Origin: Litorivivens lipolytica
Lineage (GTDB): Bacteria; Pseudomonadota; Gammaproteobacteria; Pseudomonadales; Spongiibacteraceae
Direction of reading: 5' to 3'
DNA length: 64,000 nucleotides
Assembly: GCF_014191715.1 (NCBI RefSeq)
Contig: NZ_JACHWY010000002.1
Location: 558,001-622,000 of the forward strand
Shown: one piece after another, positions 36,482 to 44,403 of the stretch
How the letters are laid out: each line of letters opens with the position of its first letter
Position numbering within the stretch: the first letter of the stretch is position 1
Position numbers and translations under genes: made by a program
The notes under the pieces: model-generated
Told to the model about the DNA's origin: nothing
Databases searched by the model: none
Seen by the model: the letters and a program-made list of their open reading frames with translations, nothing else

Positions 36482-37117
36482 ATGAAAACCCTGTTCGACA
36501 TCTTTCCGGTGGATGCAGGGGAGACTCTGCACAGTGAGGGTCGATACCGTTATTGCCTGAACGGCGAATTGACTGATATCCACGAGCCCTGGATGCGCTA
36601 CCAATTGCCTGATGGCGGCCAGGTGATTCGCACCAGCCGCAGCGATGGCAAGAGTTTTGTGCTGGGGGTGAAGTGCTGGATACAAGCCAATCGCACCTAT
36701 GCTTCGCTGTTCTGGGCTAATGCAAGCGGCTATTGCACGGCGAACTATAGGGTTAACGGCGAATCCATGCGCTGGAATCTCGATGGTGAGACGCCAGAGC
36801 AGTTGGAGCTTGATCGGCCGACGCAGTTTTTTCCGCTGATGCGGATTTTCAGCGGGGAAATCTTATTGAGTTTGCTGGCCAATGGTGGCTCGGGCCAGGT
36901 GCTGGTGCCCTCGATCAAATCGCCGGAGCGGCGCGAGACTCTGTTTCGCCCTTTGTTTAGTGAGCGCTCGGTTGAGGCGTTGGGGAGCAATACCTATCAC
37001 TATCGCGGTGGCGAGTACGACGATGGCGCGCGCTATGAATTGAATGATGAGGGACTGCTGCAGCGCTACAGCTGGCAGCAGTCTGAGAATCAGTTCTGGG
37101 AAGTGGAGTTGGTTTAA
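36482..37117 (+). CDS. Conserved-looking protein of unknown function
   Basis: A 211-residue soluble protein that I do not recognise. The ATG directly follows the VOC stop codon, so translation is coupled. It is rich in aromatic residues and predicted beta strands ('RYRYCLNGEL', 'FVLGVKCWIQANRTYASLFW', 'TYHYRGGEYDDGARYEL') and has no signal peptide or membrane segment. A lipocalin-like or heme/bilin-binding barrel is imaginable from the strand pattern, but nothing shows it. The 3' end overlaps the convergent DUF2141 gene by 4 bp. Confidence 0.6.
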   Translation: MKTLFDIFPVDAGETLHSEGRYRYCLNGELTDIHEPWMRYQLPDGGQVIRTSRSDGKSFVLGVKCWIQANRTYASLFWANASGYCTANYRVNGESMRWNLDGETPEQLELDRPTQFFPLMRIFSGEILLSLLANGGSGQVLVPSIKSPERRETLFRPLFSERSVEALGSNTYHYRGGEYDDGARYELNDEGLLQRYSWQQSENQFWEVELV

Positions 37118-37533
37118 TCCATCTTGATCTCGATAACGGTGCCCTCGCTGACCTCAATTTCGGCCTTGCGGTATTTCGGCGGCCCAAACTTGGGTCGGTG
37201 ATCGTTGGATAAACCCACGGGCTCTTTGGGAATGCCGATAAAATTGGCATCCAGTTTTTTATTGTCGTTTTCGTCGTGGTACACCGACAAAGCGTAATTG
37301 CCGGCCTCCAGTTCAATGGGAATGATGACAGTTTTTGCGGAATCCCCCGGCTGCAGTTCATAGCGCTTGCTAAGCACGGTGTCATCCGATAGCCAGGTGT
37401 CTTCGCTGTCGTAAACCTGAACAACCAGACCACCCTTGTCTGAGGAAATCTGGCTAACGTTCACATTAATATCCAGCGCCAGCACGGGTGTGCTGATCAG
37501 CAGTGCGAGCAGGGTGGTCGATATTTTCTTCAT
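37114..37533 (-). CDS. Periplasmic DUF2141-type small protein
   Basis: A 139-residue exported protein. A signal peptide ('MKKISTTLLALLISTPVLA') is followed by a beta-sandwich with 'GGLVVQVYDSEDTWL', 'LEAGNYALSVYHDENDNKKLD' and 'IGIPKEPVGLSND', the pattern of the DUF2141 family. The family is widespread in the periplasm and its function is unknown. The long frame extends further upstream, but the ATG at 37533 gives a proper signal peptide and has AGAGAAG upstream. It is divergent from the LysR gene at 37622. Confidence 0.8.
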   Translation of the reverse strand: MKKISTTLLALLISTPVLALDINVNVSQISSDKGGLVVQVYDSEDTWLSDDTVLSKRYELQPGDSAKTVIIPIELEAGNYALSVYHDENDNKKLDANFIGIPKEPVGLSNDHRPKFGPPKYRKAEIEVSEGTVIEIKMD

Positions 37534-37621
37534 GGTTTTGCTTCTCTTGTCGTTGATTGACGCACTATTCAAATATAGCCATAGTGCTATTAATAAACCC
37601 TTAATATAGCTATTTGCTGTT

Positions 37622-38620
37622 ATGAAAAGTCTGACTCCCGTGCCCCGCCTTGCCGCTCGCATCGGTACCCTGCGTCGTTTGGAGATACTGCTCAGAGTGG
37701 CAGAGTCCGGGGGTATTGTCAGCGCAGCCGAGCAACTCCATTTGACCCAGCCCAGTGCCTCGACGCATCTGCGCAAACTCGCAGACGGTATTGATATGCC
37801 GCTCTACGAATTGGTGGGGCGACGTGTACGCTTGACCGAGGCCGGAGAACAGGTGGTTCAGGCGGCGCGGGAAATATTCGGTTCCATTGAACGCTTGGAA
37901 ATGCGTCTGAATGAATTGCAGGGCATGCAGGCGGGGCGCTTGAGTCTGGCAGTGGCCAGCAGTGCCAATGCCTTTATTCCCCATTTGCTCGGGCCATTCT
38001 GCAAGCGTTTCCCGGGTATTGAAGTAGATCTTCAGGTGGGTAATCGCGAGCAATTGCTGGAGCGACTTGAGCATAATCTGGATGACTTCACCTTTGTCAG
38101 CGACCCTCCCCAAGATGCTGCGCTGGAGGCGGTGCCGCTGATTGCCAATCCTTTGCTTGTTATTGCCTCGCGCGATCACCCGCTGTCGAAAAAGCGAAAA
38201 CTGCAGTGGATGGATATCGCTAACGAGCGTTTTGTGGTGCGCGAAACGGGCAGCGGCACCCGTCATACCGTCAGCCAGTTTCTGGCGGAGCAGGGCTTTG
38301 AGGTCAGAGAGCAGATGACTATTGCCTCCAATGAAGCCCTGAAACACGCGGTGATGGCCGGCCTGGGTCTGGCCGTGGTGTCGGGCCATATACTGGATCA
38401 GGGGGATCGGGAGGATCTGTCGATTCTGCCGGTAGAGGGTTTTCCCCTGCAGCAGTTTTGGTATCTGGTGAATGCAAAAGAGCGGGTTACCTCGGTGGTA
38501 GCCCGCACCTTCAGGGAGTTTTTGCTGGGTGACGGCCTTGAGATTCTCAAGGATGGCTTGAGTCATTGGGAAAAATATCATCGTCCGAAACTCCCCAAAC
38601 AGCCGCCTATTGCATCGTAA
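37622..38620 (+). CDS. LysR-family transcriptional regulator
   Basis: A 332-residue LysR regulator with the helix-turn-helix 'GGIVSAAEQLHLTQPSASTHLRKL' near residues 33-56 and the effector-binding half ('LSLAVASSANAFIPHLL', 'VVRETGSGTRHTVSQFL', 'AGLGLAVVSG'). The domain order resembles CbbR/PycR-like members. It sits in the middle of the catabolic region, divergent from the DUF2141 gene. It is the only regulator in 27-64 kb that I see, so it is a candidate for the 27-bp sites. That is inference; the 89-bp gap to its divergent neighbour holds AT-rich dyads such as ATAGCTAT (37604-37611). Confidence 0.85.
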   Translation: MKSLTPVPRLAARIGTLRRLEILLRVAESGGIVSAAEQLHLTQPSASTHLRKLADGIDMPLYELVGRRVRLTEAGEQVVQAAREIFGSIERLEMRLNELQGMQAGRLSLAVASSANAFIPHLLGPFCKRFPGIEVDLQVGNREQLLERLEHNLDDFTFVSDPPQDAALEAVPLIANPLLVIASRDHPLSKKRKLQWMDIANERFVVRETGSGTRHTVSQFLAEQGFEVREQMTIASNEALKHAVMAGLGLAVVSGHILDQGDREDLSILPVEGFPLQQFWYLVNAKERVTSVVARTFREFLLGDGLEILKDGLSHWEKYHRPKLPKQPPIAS

Positions 38621-38629
38621 ATATAGCTG

Positions 38630-38733
38630 CGTCATTGCGAGGAGCCACGCGACGAAGCAATCTCCTGATGTTGGCGCCACCTTTAAAAGATTGCTTAGCA
38701 TGCCCCGCGAAGCGCTGTGGGTACGCAATGACG
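38630..38733. repeat. Palindromic extragenic repeat, family A, copy 2
   Basis: Starts CGTCATTGCGAGGAG and ends GCAATGACG. The inner part has ACGAAGCAATCTCCTG and a partial complement (AAAAGATTGCTTAGC). It lies between the convergent LysR and cupin genes and is more degenerate in its right half than copies 1 and 3. Confidence 0.85.
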
Positions 38734-38752
38734 ACAGGTTCTATTAGGAGGG

Positions 38753-39652
38753 TTACTGATACCCCGGATCTTCCATAGCACCGATAGAGCGAGACCGCAC
38801 TGGTTGCAGCAGTGCTGGCTCGGCAGCATCGGGGTGCTCTGAATCAGGGCCCCAGTTAACCGGGTCGCCTTTCATCTCCACGCGGGCGTTGTCGGTGTAC
38901 CAATCCACCAGATCGCCGTCGCAGCGCAGCAGCCATACGGTGCCTTCTTCGCCGGCGGTAAAGTCACCGTGGCGAACCAGTGCCGGACGGAAGAAGTAGG
39001 TGCCGGGCCACATTTCACCGTAGTTGTAGTGGAAGCTGCCTTCCAGACAGTAGGCCTCTTCATAACAGGGATGGTGGGCCAGCGGGTGCTCGCGCCAGTT
39101 CGGCTTGGCCTTAATCAGGCGAGTGTAAAAGCCGGTTTTTTCGTCGCGGAACAGCATCTTGATATAGAGGCCGGGTACCGGCGTGCCGCCCAGATCAAAG
39201 CGCATGGGGCTGCCGTCGACCACGTCGATCCAGTCCATGTCGGCGGTGTTGGCAATCACCAGCTTCTGGTCTTCCCGGACAAAGTCCTTGTCCTTGTCGG
39301 TGACTTCAAACTGCCAGTCGCCGTACTCGCGGAAGTAAAGAATTTCGGTGCCTTTCTTTACTTTGAGGGCTGGCGCTACCACGCCGGCCGGCGTGCACCA
39401 GTAGCCGCCTGGCTTCAACACGGTGTCGCCGATGGTGACTTCACCTTCCAGTACGTACCACTCGGTCTGGGCGTTGTGGACGCCGGCCGGGCGCGACCAG
39501 TCGGTGGTGAACTCGATTTTGGCAGAGACTGAGCCATCTTCTTCGTCGTAGCTCAGGTTGCGCTGGCGGGCTTCGCCTTCGGCACAAGGGGCAATTTCGG
39601 CGATGTGCCAGATCAGATCTTTCTCATCAATCAATTCAACGTGTGGGCGCAT
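38753..39652 (-). CDS. Cupin-domain protein (two cupin-like halves)
   Basis: A 299-residue protein that I place in the cupin superfamily. The N-terminal half has 'WYVLEGEVTIGDTVLKPGGYW', a cupin motif 2-like strand pair. The C-terminal half has 'HHPCYEEAYCLEGSFHYNYGEMWPGTYFFRPA', which includes histidines and a Glu in cupin metal-ligand spacing. ATG 39652 has AGAGGA five bases upstream; the upstream start at 39709 is rejected. Possible roles include a dioxygenase or decarboxylase. It is monocistronic, divergent from a small exported protein, within the catabolic region. Confidence 0.72.
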   Translation of the reverse strand: MRPHVELIDEKDLIWHIAEIAPCAEGEARQRNLSYDEEDGSVSAKIEFTTDWSRPAGVHNAQTEWYVLEGEVTIGDTVLKPGGYWCTPAGVVAPALKVKKGTEILYFREYGDWQFEVTDKDKDFVREDQKLVIANTADMDWIDVVDGSPMRFDLGGTPVPGLYIKMLFRDEKTGFYTRLIKAKPNWREHPLAHHPCYEEAYCLEGSFHYNYGEMWPGTYFFRPALVRHGDFTAGEEGTVWLLRCDGDLVDWYTDNARVEMKGDPVNWGPDSEHPDAAEPALLQPVRSRSIGAMEDPGYQ

Positions 39653-39854
39653 GGTTGTCCTCTGGTTCTTGTAGTGGTGCGACTCGATGGGAAGACTATA
39701 GGTGAGCAAGGTAATAATTAAAAAGATATTTTATTTATAGACTGAATAGTCAAAAGGCTATCTATAATATTCGCGCCCCCTGTGAACCACTCAAGAATCG
39801 GCTGCGTATACACCGGCAACAGCGCCTGCTGACAATGCAACCGAGGAGATCATT

Positions 39855-40151
39855 GTGAACCTGAGCATTTTCAAAACCATTGCCATTCTGTTTGTGGCCC
39901 TTGCCGCCACCGTAGTGCAGGCGGGCGTTCGCCCGGAAGCTTTGCAGCTCAAAGGGTACGACCTTGCGCCTAATGGAGATCGCCTGTCAGTGTATGCGGT
40001 TCACTGCAGTAATCGAACCGAGCCGGTAATCAGCTCCGCGGAGGGTGTGCGGAAGTGGTGTTCTGAAGGCCAGTGTTTCCGCGACAAGATTGCTGCGGCT
40101 AAAGCGGCTTGTGAAAACAGTTTTCGCGATCGGGTCGCTCAGAGCAAGTAA
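39855..40151 (+). CDS. Small exported cysteine-rich protein
   Basis: A 98-residue protein with a clear signal peptide (residues 1-23, cleaved after 'VVQA'). The mature part of about 75 residues has four cysteines in 'VHCSNR', 'KWCSEGQC' and 'KAACENS', likely forming two disulphides in the periplasm. I do not recognise a family. The start is a GTG at 39855 with GAGGAG six bases upstream. It is convergent with the operon that ends at 40202. Confidence 0.65.
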   Translation: MNLSIFKTIAILFVALAATVVQAGVRPEALQLKGYDLAPNGDRLSVYAVHCSNRTEPVISSAEGVRKWCSEGQCFRDKIAAAKAACENSFRDRVAQSK

Positions 40152-40153
40152 AC

Positions 40154-40178
40154 AAAAAAGCCCCCGCAGAGCGGGGGC
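40154..40178 (-). terminator. Rho-independent terminator of the leftward RCCR-chlorophyllase operon
   Basis: On the minus strand a perfect 8-bp GC stem (GCCCCCGC / GCGGGGGC, loop of three) is followed by six T. It lies 24 bp past the stop codon of the 40202-41170 gene. The plus-strand side has no T-run, so it is not a terminator for the 39855 gene. Confidence 0.88.
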
Positions 40179-40201
40179 AAACACAGGAAGAATTTTAAGC
40201 C

Positions 40202-41170
40202 TTAGCCTTCAATATAATTGGGCTTCAAAACGTAATCCTTCTCTTCCCACTCCAATACCCCAAACGTCATATATTTTTCATGGTGGCTTTCGTGGAATTG
40301 CCACATGGAGCATAGACTGTATTGATCATCCAGCATGACGTCGCGGGTGGTGAATTTGAAGGCTTCGCCCATAAAGTGGTGCAGGGCGTAATGGTAGCGG
40401 CCGTAGCCGATGGCGTTGCCGAAGACATCCGGGCCGTGAAACTGGTGGTGGTTGCCAGTGCGCGTGCGCTCGAAGCTGAATTCGCGGTTGACCACGCCTT
40501 CGATTTTCACGTGCATGGTGGCGCGATTCAGGTTGATCGGCATATAGTCGATAGTGACCTTATTGACGCCCACCTTTTCCTGATCCGTGTTGTACACATC
40601 CATTTCACCGGTCCAGGTACCAGAGTGTTTCTGTGGCAGGTAGAAGGTTTTCTTACCTGCTTTTTTCTCGTTTTCCAGAAAATCTGCGACGAGCTTTTGG
40701 GTTTCGGGGTTGGTCTCGTGGTCAAAGGTGCGGATGTACAAGCCGTTAAAAGCCGCTACCAGCGTGTCGCCTTCAAACATTTGTGAGGAGTAAACCTGTA
40801 CGCCGCGATCATCCAGTACGTGGTTGATGGTGCGCAGGTTCACGTTCCAGCCCGGCGAGAAGTAGTTGGAATCTACAAAGGGACCGAAGGGGCGGCCGGA
40901 ACCGATAAAATCAGGGCCGGTATAGATACGGTCTTTGTCGGAGTCGATTACACCAAATTCAAAGCGGCCCGTTTCAAAACGGTTGGCCAGCTCGCCGGCG
41001 GCGTCCAGCGCTACGTCCATCCAGTAGGTAGTGCGACCATCCTTGAATTCACTGGCGCGTGTTACCTTGTTGTAGCCCACGTGGGTGCCATCGGGTGTGA
41101 AAATGGAGGGGTAGCCGTGCCAGTCGCCGGTGATATTTTTTTGAAATTCGCTAGGTTGCTTGTCGCTCAT
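40202..41170 (-). CDS. Internally duplicated beta-rich protein of unknown function (calycin-like)
   Basis: A 322-residue soluble protein in two similar halves. Half 1 has 'GDWHGYPSIFTPDGTHVGYNK', 'RIYTGPDFIGSGRPFGPF'; half 2 has 'SGTWTGEMDVYNTDQEKVGVNK', 'HQFHGPDVFGNAIGYGRY'. The pattern of a short Gly-Trp start followed by alternating strands recalls lipocalin/calycin barrels, but I cannot name a family. The second half is rich in histidine ('GNHHQFHG', 'YHYALHHF', 'HESHHEKY'), suggesting metal or tetrapyrrole binding. AGGAAA precedes the ATG. It is the last gene of the leftward operon after the RCCR-like and chlorophyllase-like genes, followed by a terminator. Binding a pigment or removing its metal is speculation. 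Confidence 0.6.
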   Translation of the reverse strand: MSDKQPSEFQKNITGDWHGYPSIFTPDGTHVGYNKVTRASEFKDGRTTYWMDVALDAAGELANRFETGRFEFGVIDSDKDRIYTGPDFIGSGRPFGPFVDSNYFSPGWNVNLRTINHVLDDRGVQVYSSQMFEGDTLVAAFNGLYIRTFDHETNPETQKLVADFLENEKKAGKKTFYLPQKHSGTWTGEMDVYNTDQEKVGVNKVTIDYMPINLNRATMHVKIEGVVNREFSFERTRTGNHHQFHGPDVFGNAIGYGRYHYALHHFMGEAFKFTTRDVMLDDQYSLCSMWQFHESHHEKYMTFGVLEWEEKDYVLKPNYIEG

Positions 41171-41188
41171 GGTGGTTTCCTGTTCCGG

Positions 41189-42166
41189 TTATTTGCACGC
41201 GTAGCGCGAAATCTGTGGGTGATTGGCCAGTTCGGCGAGGTTGGCGTGATCGCCTGTGCCAATGCAGGCCGCAATAAAGTCGGTGATGATGCTGAGCATC
41301 AATTCTCTGAGTTCGCTTTCGTCTCCTGCGGCGGGCCAGTCGAGAAAGGGGCGACCGGTGGTGCCGTCGTAGGGGTGTGCGAAACAGAAATGATTGGCGC
41401 CACGAACCAGTGCGAGGTGGCAGTCGCCGCGCAGGCTGTCTAAGGCCTCGTCAAAGGTTCGACCGATCCGTTCGGTGGGGGTGCTATCTTCTGCATCGCC
41501 ATAACGATTGGCACTGGCGGCGATTACACCGTCCTGTTCACCACCCATAATCAGCATGGGTACACTGCCATCAACGGGCAGCAGGGTGTCTTCGGGAAAG
41601 CCAATCTGAGTCGAGGCGCCCGTGTGGGCGGCGTAGGAAAATCCGCCGATTAATTGCGGAAACCATTCACGGTTGCTGTTTAGCAAGACCGCATTGCCGC
41701 CCGCGGAGTGGCCGCCGAAAATCACTTTGTTGGTGTCGAGCAGTCCCGCCAGTAAGCCTTCGCTATTAAGCTTTTCTATCGCGTCGAGCAAAGTGGGCAG
41801 TGACGAGCAGGAGGGCGCCTTGCCAAAACTATCCGGCGTGAGATAGCGCAGATCAAAGCCGGGGCTGAGGGAGACAAAGCCTGGCATATCCTCTTTTATC
41901 CAGCTAAAGGTAATGCACACCAAGCCAAGCTCGCACAGCCCTTTTGCCAACCAGCTGTAAACTTCCGGGTGGCAGTTGGAGCCGGGCATAAACAGCACCA
42001 CCGGGTAGGGCTGCTCCGGTTTGGCGGCAGGAATAAAACCCATATTACGCTCGTCAGCACTGTCGCTGTAAGCGCTGGGGTAATACACCTTAAGCTGCAG
42101 ACTGTTCCACGGTTCCGGTTCGCCGGGCACCGTGGCAGCGGTGAAGAAGGCGCGAACGTCGGTCAT
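41189..42166 (-). CDS. Chlorophyllase-like alpha/beta hydrolase
   Basis: A 325-residue hydrolase. It has 'YPVVLFMPGSNCHPEVYSWL' (54-73), 'GLCELGLVCITFSW', and the nucleophile elbow 'VIFGGHSAGGNAVLL' with Ser154; candidate acid Asp212 in 'GGEQDGV' and His259 in 'GANHFCF' complete a triad. Plant chlorophyllases show the same order ('PVLLFLHG', 'ASHGFIVVAPQ', 'GHSRGG'). PETase and PAF-acetylhydrolase relatives share this fold, so a general esterase is the alternative. Its ATG overlaps the RCCR-like stop (TAATG), so both are made together. The inferred job is cutting a phytyl or methyl ester off a chlorophyll derivative. Confidence 0.6.
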   Translation of the reverse strand: MTDVRAFFTAATVPGEPEPWNSLQLKVYYPSAYSDSADERNMGFIPAAKPEQPYPVVLFMPGSNCHPEVYSWLAKGLCELGLVCITFSWIKEDMPGFVSLSPGFDLRYLTPDSFGKAPSCSSLPTLLDAIEKLNSEGLLAGLLDTNKVIFGGHSAGGNAVLLNSNREWFPQLIGGFSYAAHTGASTQIGFPEDTLLPVDGSVPMLIMGGEQDGVIAASANRYGDAEDSTPTERIGRTFDEALDSLRGDCHLALVRGANHFCFAHPYDGTTGRPFLDWPAAGDESELRELMLSIITDFIAACIGTGDHANLAELANHPQISRYACK

Positions 42167-42963
42167 TATTCAGGCCGTGGCAGGGTGCGATCCCGGCCCC
42201 ACAGGGCGGCGACCAGGTGGTCACACAGCTCTTTGCCGAACAGGTTTTCCACCACGATATTGGCCGGGTCACCCTCGGTAATAGTCTGGCGGATCAGCAG
42301 ATCGCGCTCGGCTTGTGCCGCTCGGGTTTCCTTGGGCTGCAGTTCTGCGGCATCGACCCAGGCAATCCAGCGATCCAGTTGGGCGTGGGCGACCTTGCGC
42401 AGGTCGTCAATACCTTCGGCACAGACAGCGCCGCCGTAAGCCAGTGAGCAGGGCGACTGGGCTACGCGGGTATACATGTGGCGGCTGATAAAGTGCTGAA
42501 AACGCTCGTTGCGCTCCCATTCAATATAGGTGTCGTTGGCTTCGCCGTTGTAGTACTTGTCGGCGTATTCCGGGTTGGTCCACAGATCCTTGCGCGGCAT
42601 ATAGTCCTGATAAAAGAACAGATCCGGGGTGGTGCCCAGCGCAAAACCGAAGTGGGGCACATCGTACTGGGGGCCCAGATTGATGGTCAGGTGCATATTG
42701 GTAAAACTGGCCTTGGGGTTGCCGGTCCAGCTGTAGATCAGCCAATCGATTTCCGGGCCGGCCCAGGCAGAAAGAAAACCCTGAGCGCCATCTTTGCCGC
42801 TGTAGTCGCCCACGGAGCAGGGGTCCTGAGTCAATTCGAAGCGGGCTTTAACCTTCTCGAACAGTTCGGTGGTGATAGCCCAGAGCTGGTCGAAGGTATC
42901 CTGGCGATCTACGCCGCCCTGTTCAGCGACCAGTTCATCAATGGATTTGGTGATATGTGCCAT
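42166..42963 (-). CDS. Red chlorophyll catabolite reductase (RCCR)-like protein, copy 2
   Basis: A 265-residue paralogue of the protein at 33395. It has 'EIDWLIYSWTGNPKAS' (71-86), 'VPHFGFALG' (102-110), 'YMPRKDLWTNPEYADKYY' (121-138), 'RVAQSPCSLA' and a C-terminal 'LFGKELCDHLV'. These follow plant RCCR in order and spacing. The residue matching the recalled plant catalytic Glu is Ala108. It is the first gene of the leftward operon, divergent from the Rieske oxygenase; in plants the RCCR protein acts directly on the product of the Rieske enzyme PAO. This pairing is the strongest contextual support. No ferredoxin gene is visible. Confidence 0.75.
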   Translation of the reverse strand: MAHITKSIDELVAEQGGVDRQDTFDQLWAITTELFEKVKARFELTQDPCSVGDYSGKDGAQGFLSAWAGPEIDWLIYSWTGNPKASFTNMHLTINLGPQYDVPHFGFALGTTPDLFFYQDYMPRKDLWTNPEYADKYYNGEANDTYIEWERNERFQHFISRHMYTRVAQSPCSLAYGGAVCAEGIDDLRKVAHAQLDRWIAWVDAAELQPKETRAAQAERDLLIRQTITEGDPANIVVENLFGKELCDHLVAALWGRDRTLPRPE

Positions 42964-42992
42964 GAGCTGAAAGCCTGTAATGATTCAATTGA

Positions 42993-43019
42993 ATATAATG
43001 TTATATGAATAATACATAT
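42993..43019. promoter_or_regulatory. 27-bp repeated site with palindrome, copy 2 (putative operator)
   Basis: The same arrangement as at 35974: palindrome ATATAA-TG-TTATAT (42993-43006), then GAATAATACATAT; two of 27 bases differ from copy 1. It lies 30 bp upstream of the leftward RCCR-like start, and the divergent Rieske gene begins 222 bp to the right. A further AT-rich stretch with AAAGATAT repeats is at 43147-43165. Confidence 0.6.
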
Positions 43020-43240
43020 TGTGCTGGCTGGGTGCAATCCGCTTTTTCTCTCTTGCCACTATAGTATGAAGACCAAAGCCGGTTTTTTTGGCTGAAGTGA
43101 AAAATATTTCATCGGCGGGTGATCCGGATCGGCGGATTTTTCGTTTAAAAAGATATAAAGATATGCTATTAGTATAAATAAGCTCGGTTCAGTAGCGCTT
43201 CTGCACGCTCCTGAACCCCGAAAATCGTGGAGGAAAGGCA

Positions 43241-44392
43241 GTGTTAATCAATCTCTGGTACGTGGCTGAGTGGTCGGAAACCCTCAAAGATAAGCCGGTA
43301 AAGGTAAAGATGCTGGGGCAGAACTTTGTTCTGTTTCGCGATGCCGAAGGCAAAGCCAATTGCCTGAGCGACGTGTGCATTCACCGCGGTGGTTCCCTGT
43401 CTGGCGGTAAGTGCATTGATGGCAATGTAGCCTGCCCCTACCACGGCTGGCAGTTTGACGGTGAGGGTAAAGTGCAGTTTATTCCCTCTGAAGGTCGCGA
43501 TTTCCGCATTCCGGATCGCGCCCGGGTTGACGCCTACCCCACTGAAGAGCGCTACGGCATGATCTGGGTGTTTCTGGGTGACTTGCCAGAAGAAGAGCGT
43601 CCGCCGATTCCGCCTTTTCCCGAATACGACGATCCCAAGTGGCGCGCTATTACCGACGAGTGGGTATGGAAGGCAGAAGCAGCCCGTGTAATCGAGAACG
43701 GTATCGATCTGGCGCATGCCTCCTTTGTACACCCGGTGTTTGGTACGCCTGACACGGCCGGTGAGAACAAAATCCTGAAAGTGGAAAAAGACGACCTGAA
43801 CGGTATGTCTTGGAATATCCAGTATCCGCCGCAGTTGAAAGGTGATTTGGGGATTCGCCGGTTTATCCGCAAGGAGAAACAACCCACCGAAACCATTCCC
43901 GGCTATCACCTCTCCGGTTACGTAGTGCGTATTCAGATCAACCTGAACAGCTGGATGAGCATTCTGATGTTTGACTGCAATACGCCAGTTGACGAGCACA
44001 CCACCAAGACCTTTGCGACCCAGTTGCGTACCTTCTTCAAGATTGGTCTGTTCGACGGCGGTTCGCGTAAGCGACTGCGCAAGGTCTTTAAAGAGGACGC
44101 CGAAGTTATCGAGCGCGCATCCCCGAATTACCTGCCAGAAAATCTCGCCAATGAGCTCTCGGTGGCTGACGACAAGTTTATGAGTTCCTTCCGTCAATCG
44201 CGCCGCAAGCTGATTGAAAAGGGCTACCAAATTGATTCCTATACGGTGAAACAGTATGAAGGCCGCAAGGTGTTTGCGATTCCTTCTCCGTTGCGACGCG
44301 AGCGTTCCGATCTGAAATGGGTGCTGGAAGAAATTCCGCTGGTGCAGCCGGTGGCGAGTCTGGCTGTGGGTGAGCAGGAAGCCGTTTCCTGA
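43241..44392 (+). CDS. Rieske non-heme iron oxygenase, pheophorbide a oxygenase (PAO)-like in context
   Basis: A 383-residue oxygenase. The Rieske 2Fe-2S site is Cys46-x-His48 and Cys65-x2-His68. The mononuclear iron site is 'ENGIDLAHASFVH' (Asp156, His159, His164). The stretch 'LSGGKCIDGNVACPYHGWQF' and 'GEGKVQFIP' resembles plant PAO/TIC55-type enzymes, but much of this is common to Rieske enzymes. The C-terminal CxxC and membrane anchors of plant PAO are missing. GTG 43241 has GGAGG seven bases upstream. It heads a rightward operon and is divergent from RCCR-like copy 2. Macrocycle opening is inferred from context; aromatic or steroid hydroxylation or O-demethylation is the alternative. 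Confidence 0.8.
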   Translation: MLINLWYVAEWSETLKDKPVKVKMLGQNFVLFRDAEGKANCLSDVCIHRGGSLSGGKCIDGNVACPYHGWQFDGEGKVQFIPSEGRDFRIPDRARVDAYPTEERYGMIWVFLGDLPEEERPPIPPFPEYDDPKWRAITDEWVWKAEAARVIENGIDLAHASFVHPVFGTPDTAGENKILKVEKDDLNGMSWNIQYPPQLKGDLGIRRFIRKEKQPTETIPGYHLSGYVVRIQINLNSWMSILMFDCNTPVDEHTTKTFATQLRTFFKIGLFDGGSRKRLRKVFKEDAEVIERASPNYLPENLANELSVADDKFMSSFRQSRRKLIEKGYQIDSYTVKQYEGRKVFAIPSPLRRERSDLKWVLEEIPLVQPVASLAVGEQEAVS

Positions 44393-44403
44393 GTTTGGCG
44401 CCC

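Noticed and set aside
37610-38728. 372-codon minus-strand frame opposite the LysR gene
   Set aside because: The LysR helix-turn-helix and effector domain are on the plus strand; the antisense frame is a shadow that also runs through the family A repeat.
39737-39764. LysR operator upstream of the small exported protein
   Set aside because: ATAG and CTAT half-sites and a short GACT-GAAT-AGTC dyad are present, but spacing and symmetry are poor for one site.
40160-40178. GC hairpin as terminator of the small plus-strand gene at 39855
   Set aside because: The T-run is only on the minus-strand side, so it ends the leftward operon.
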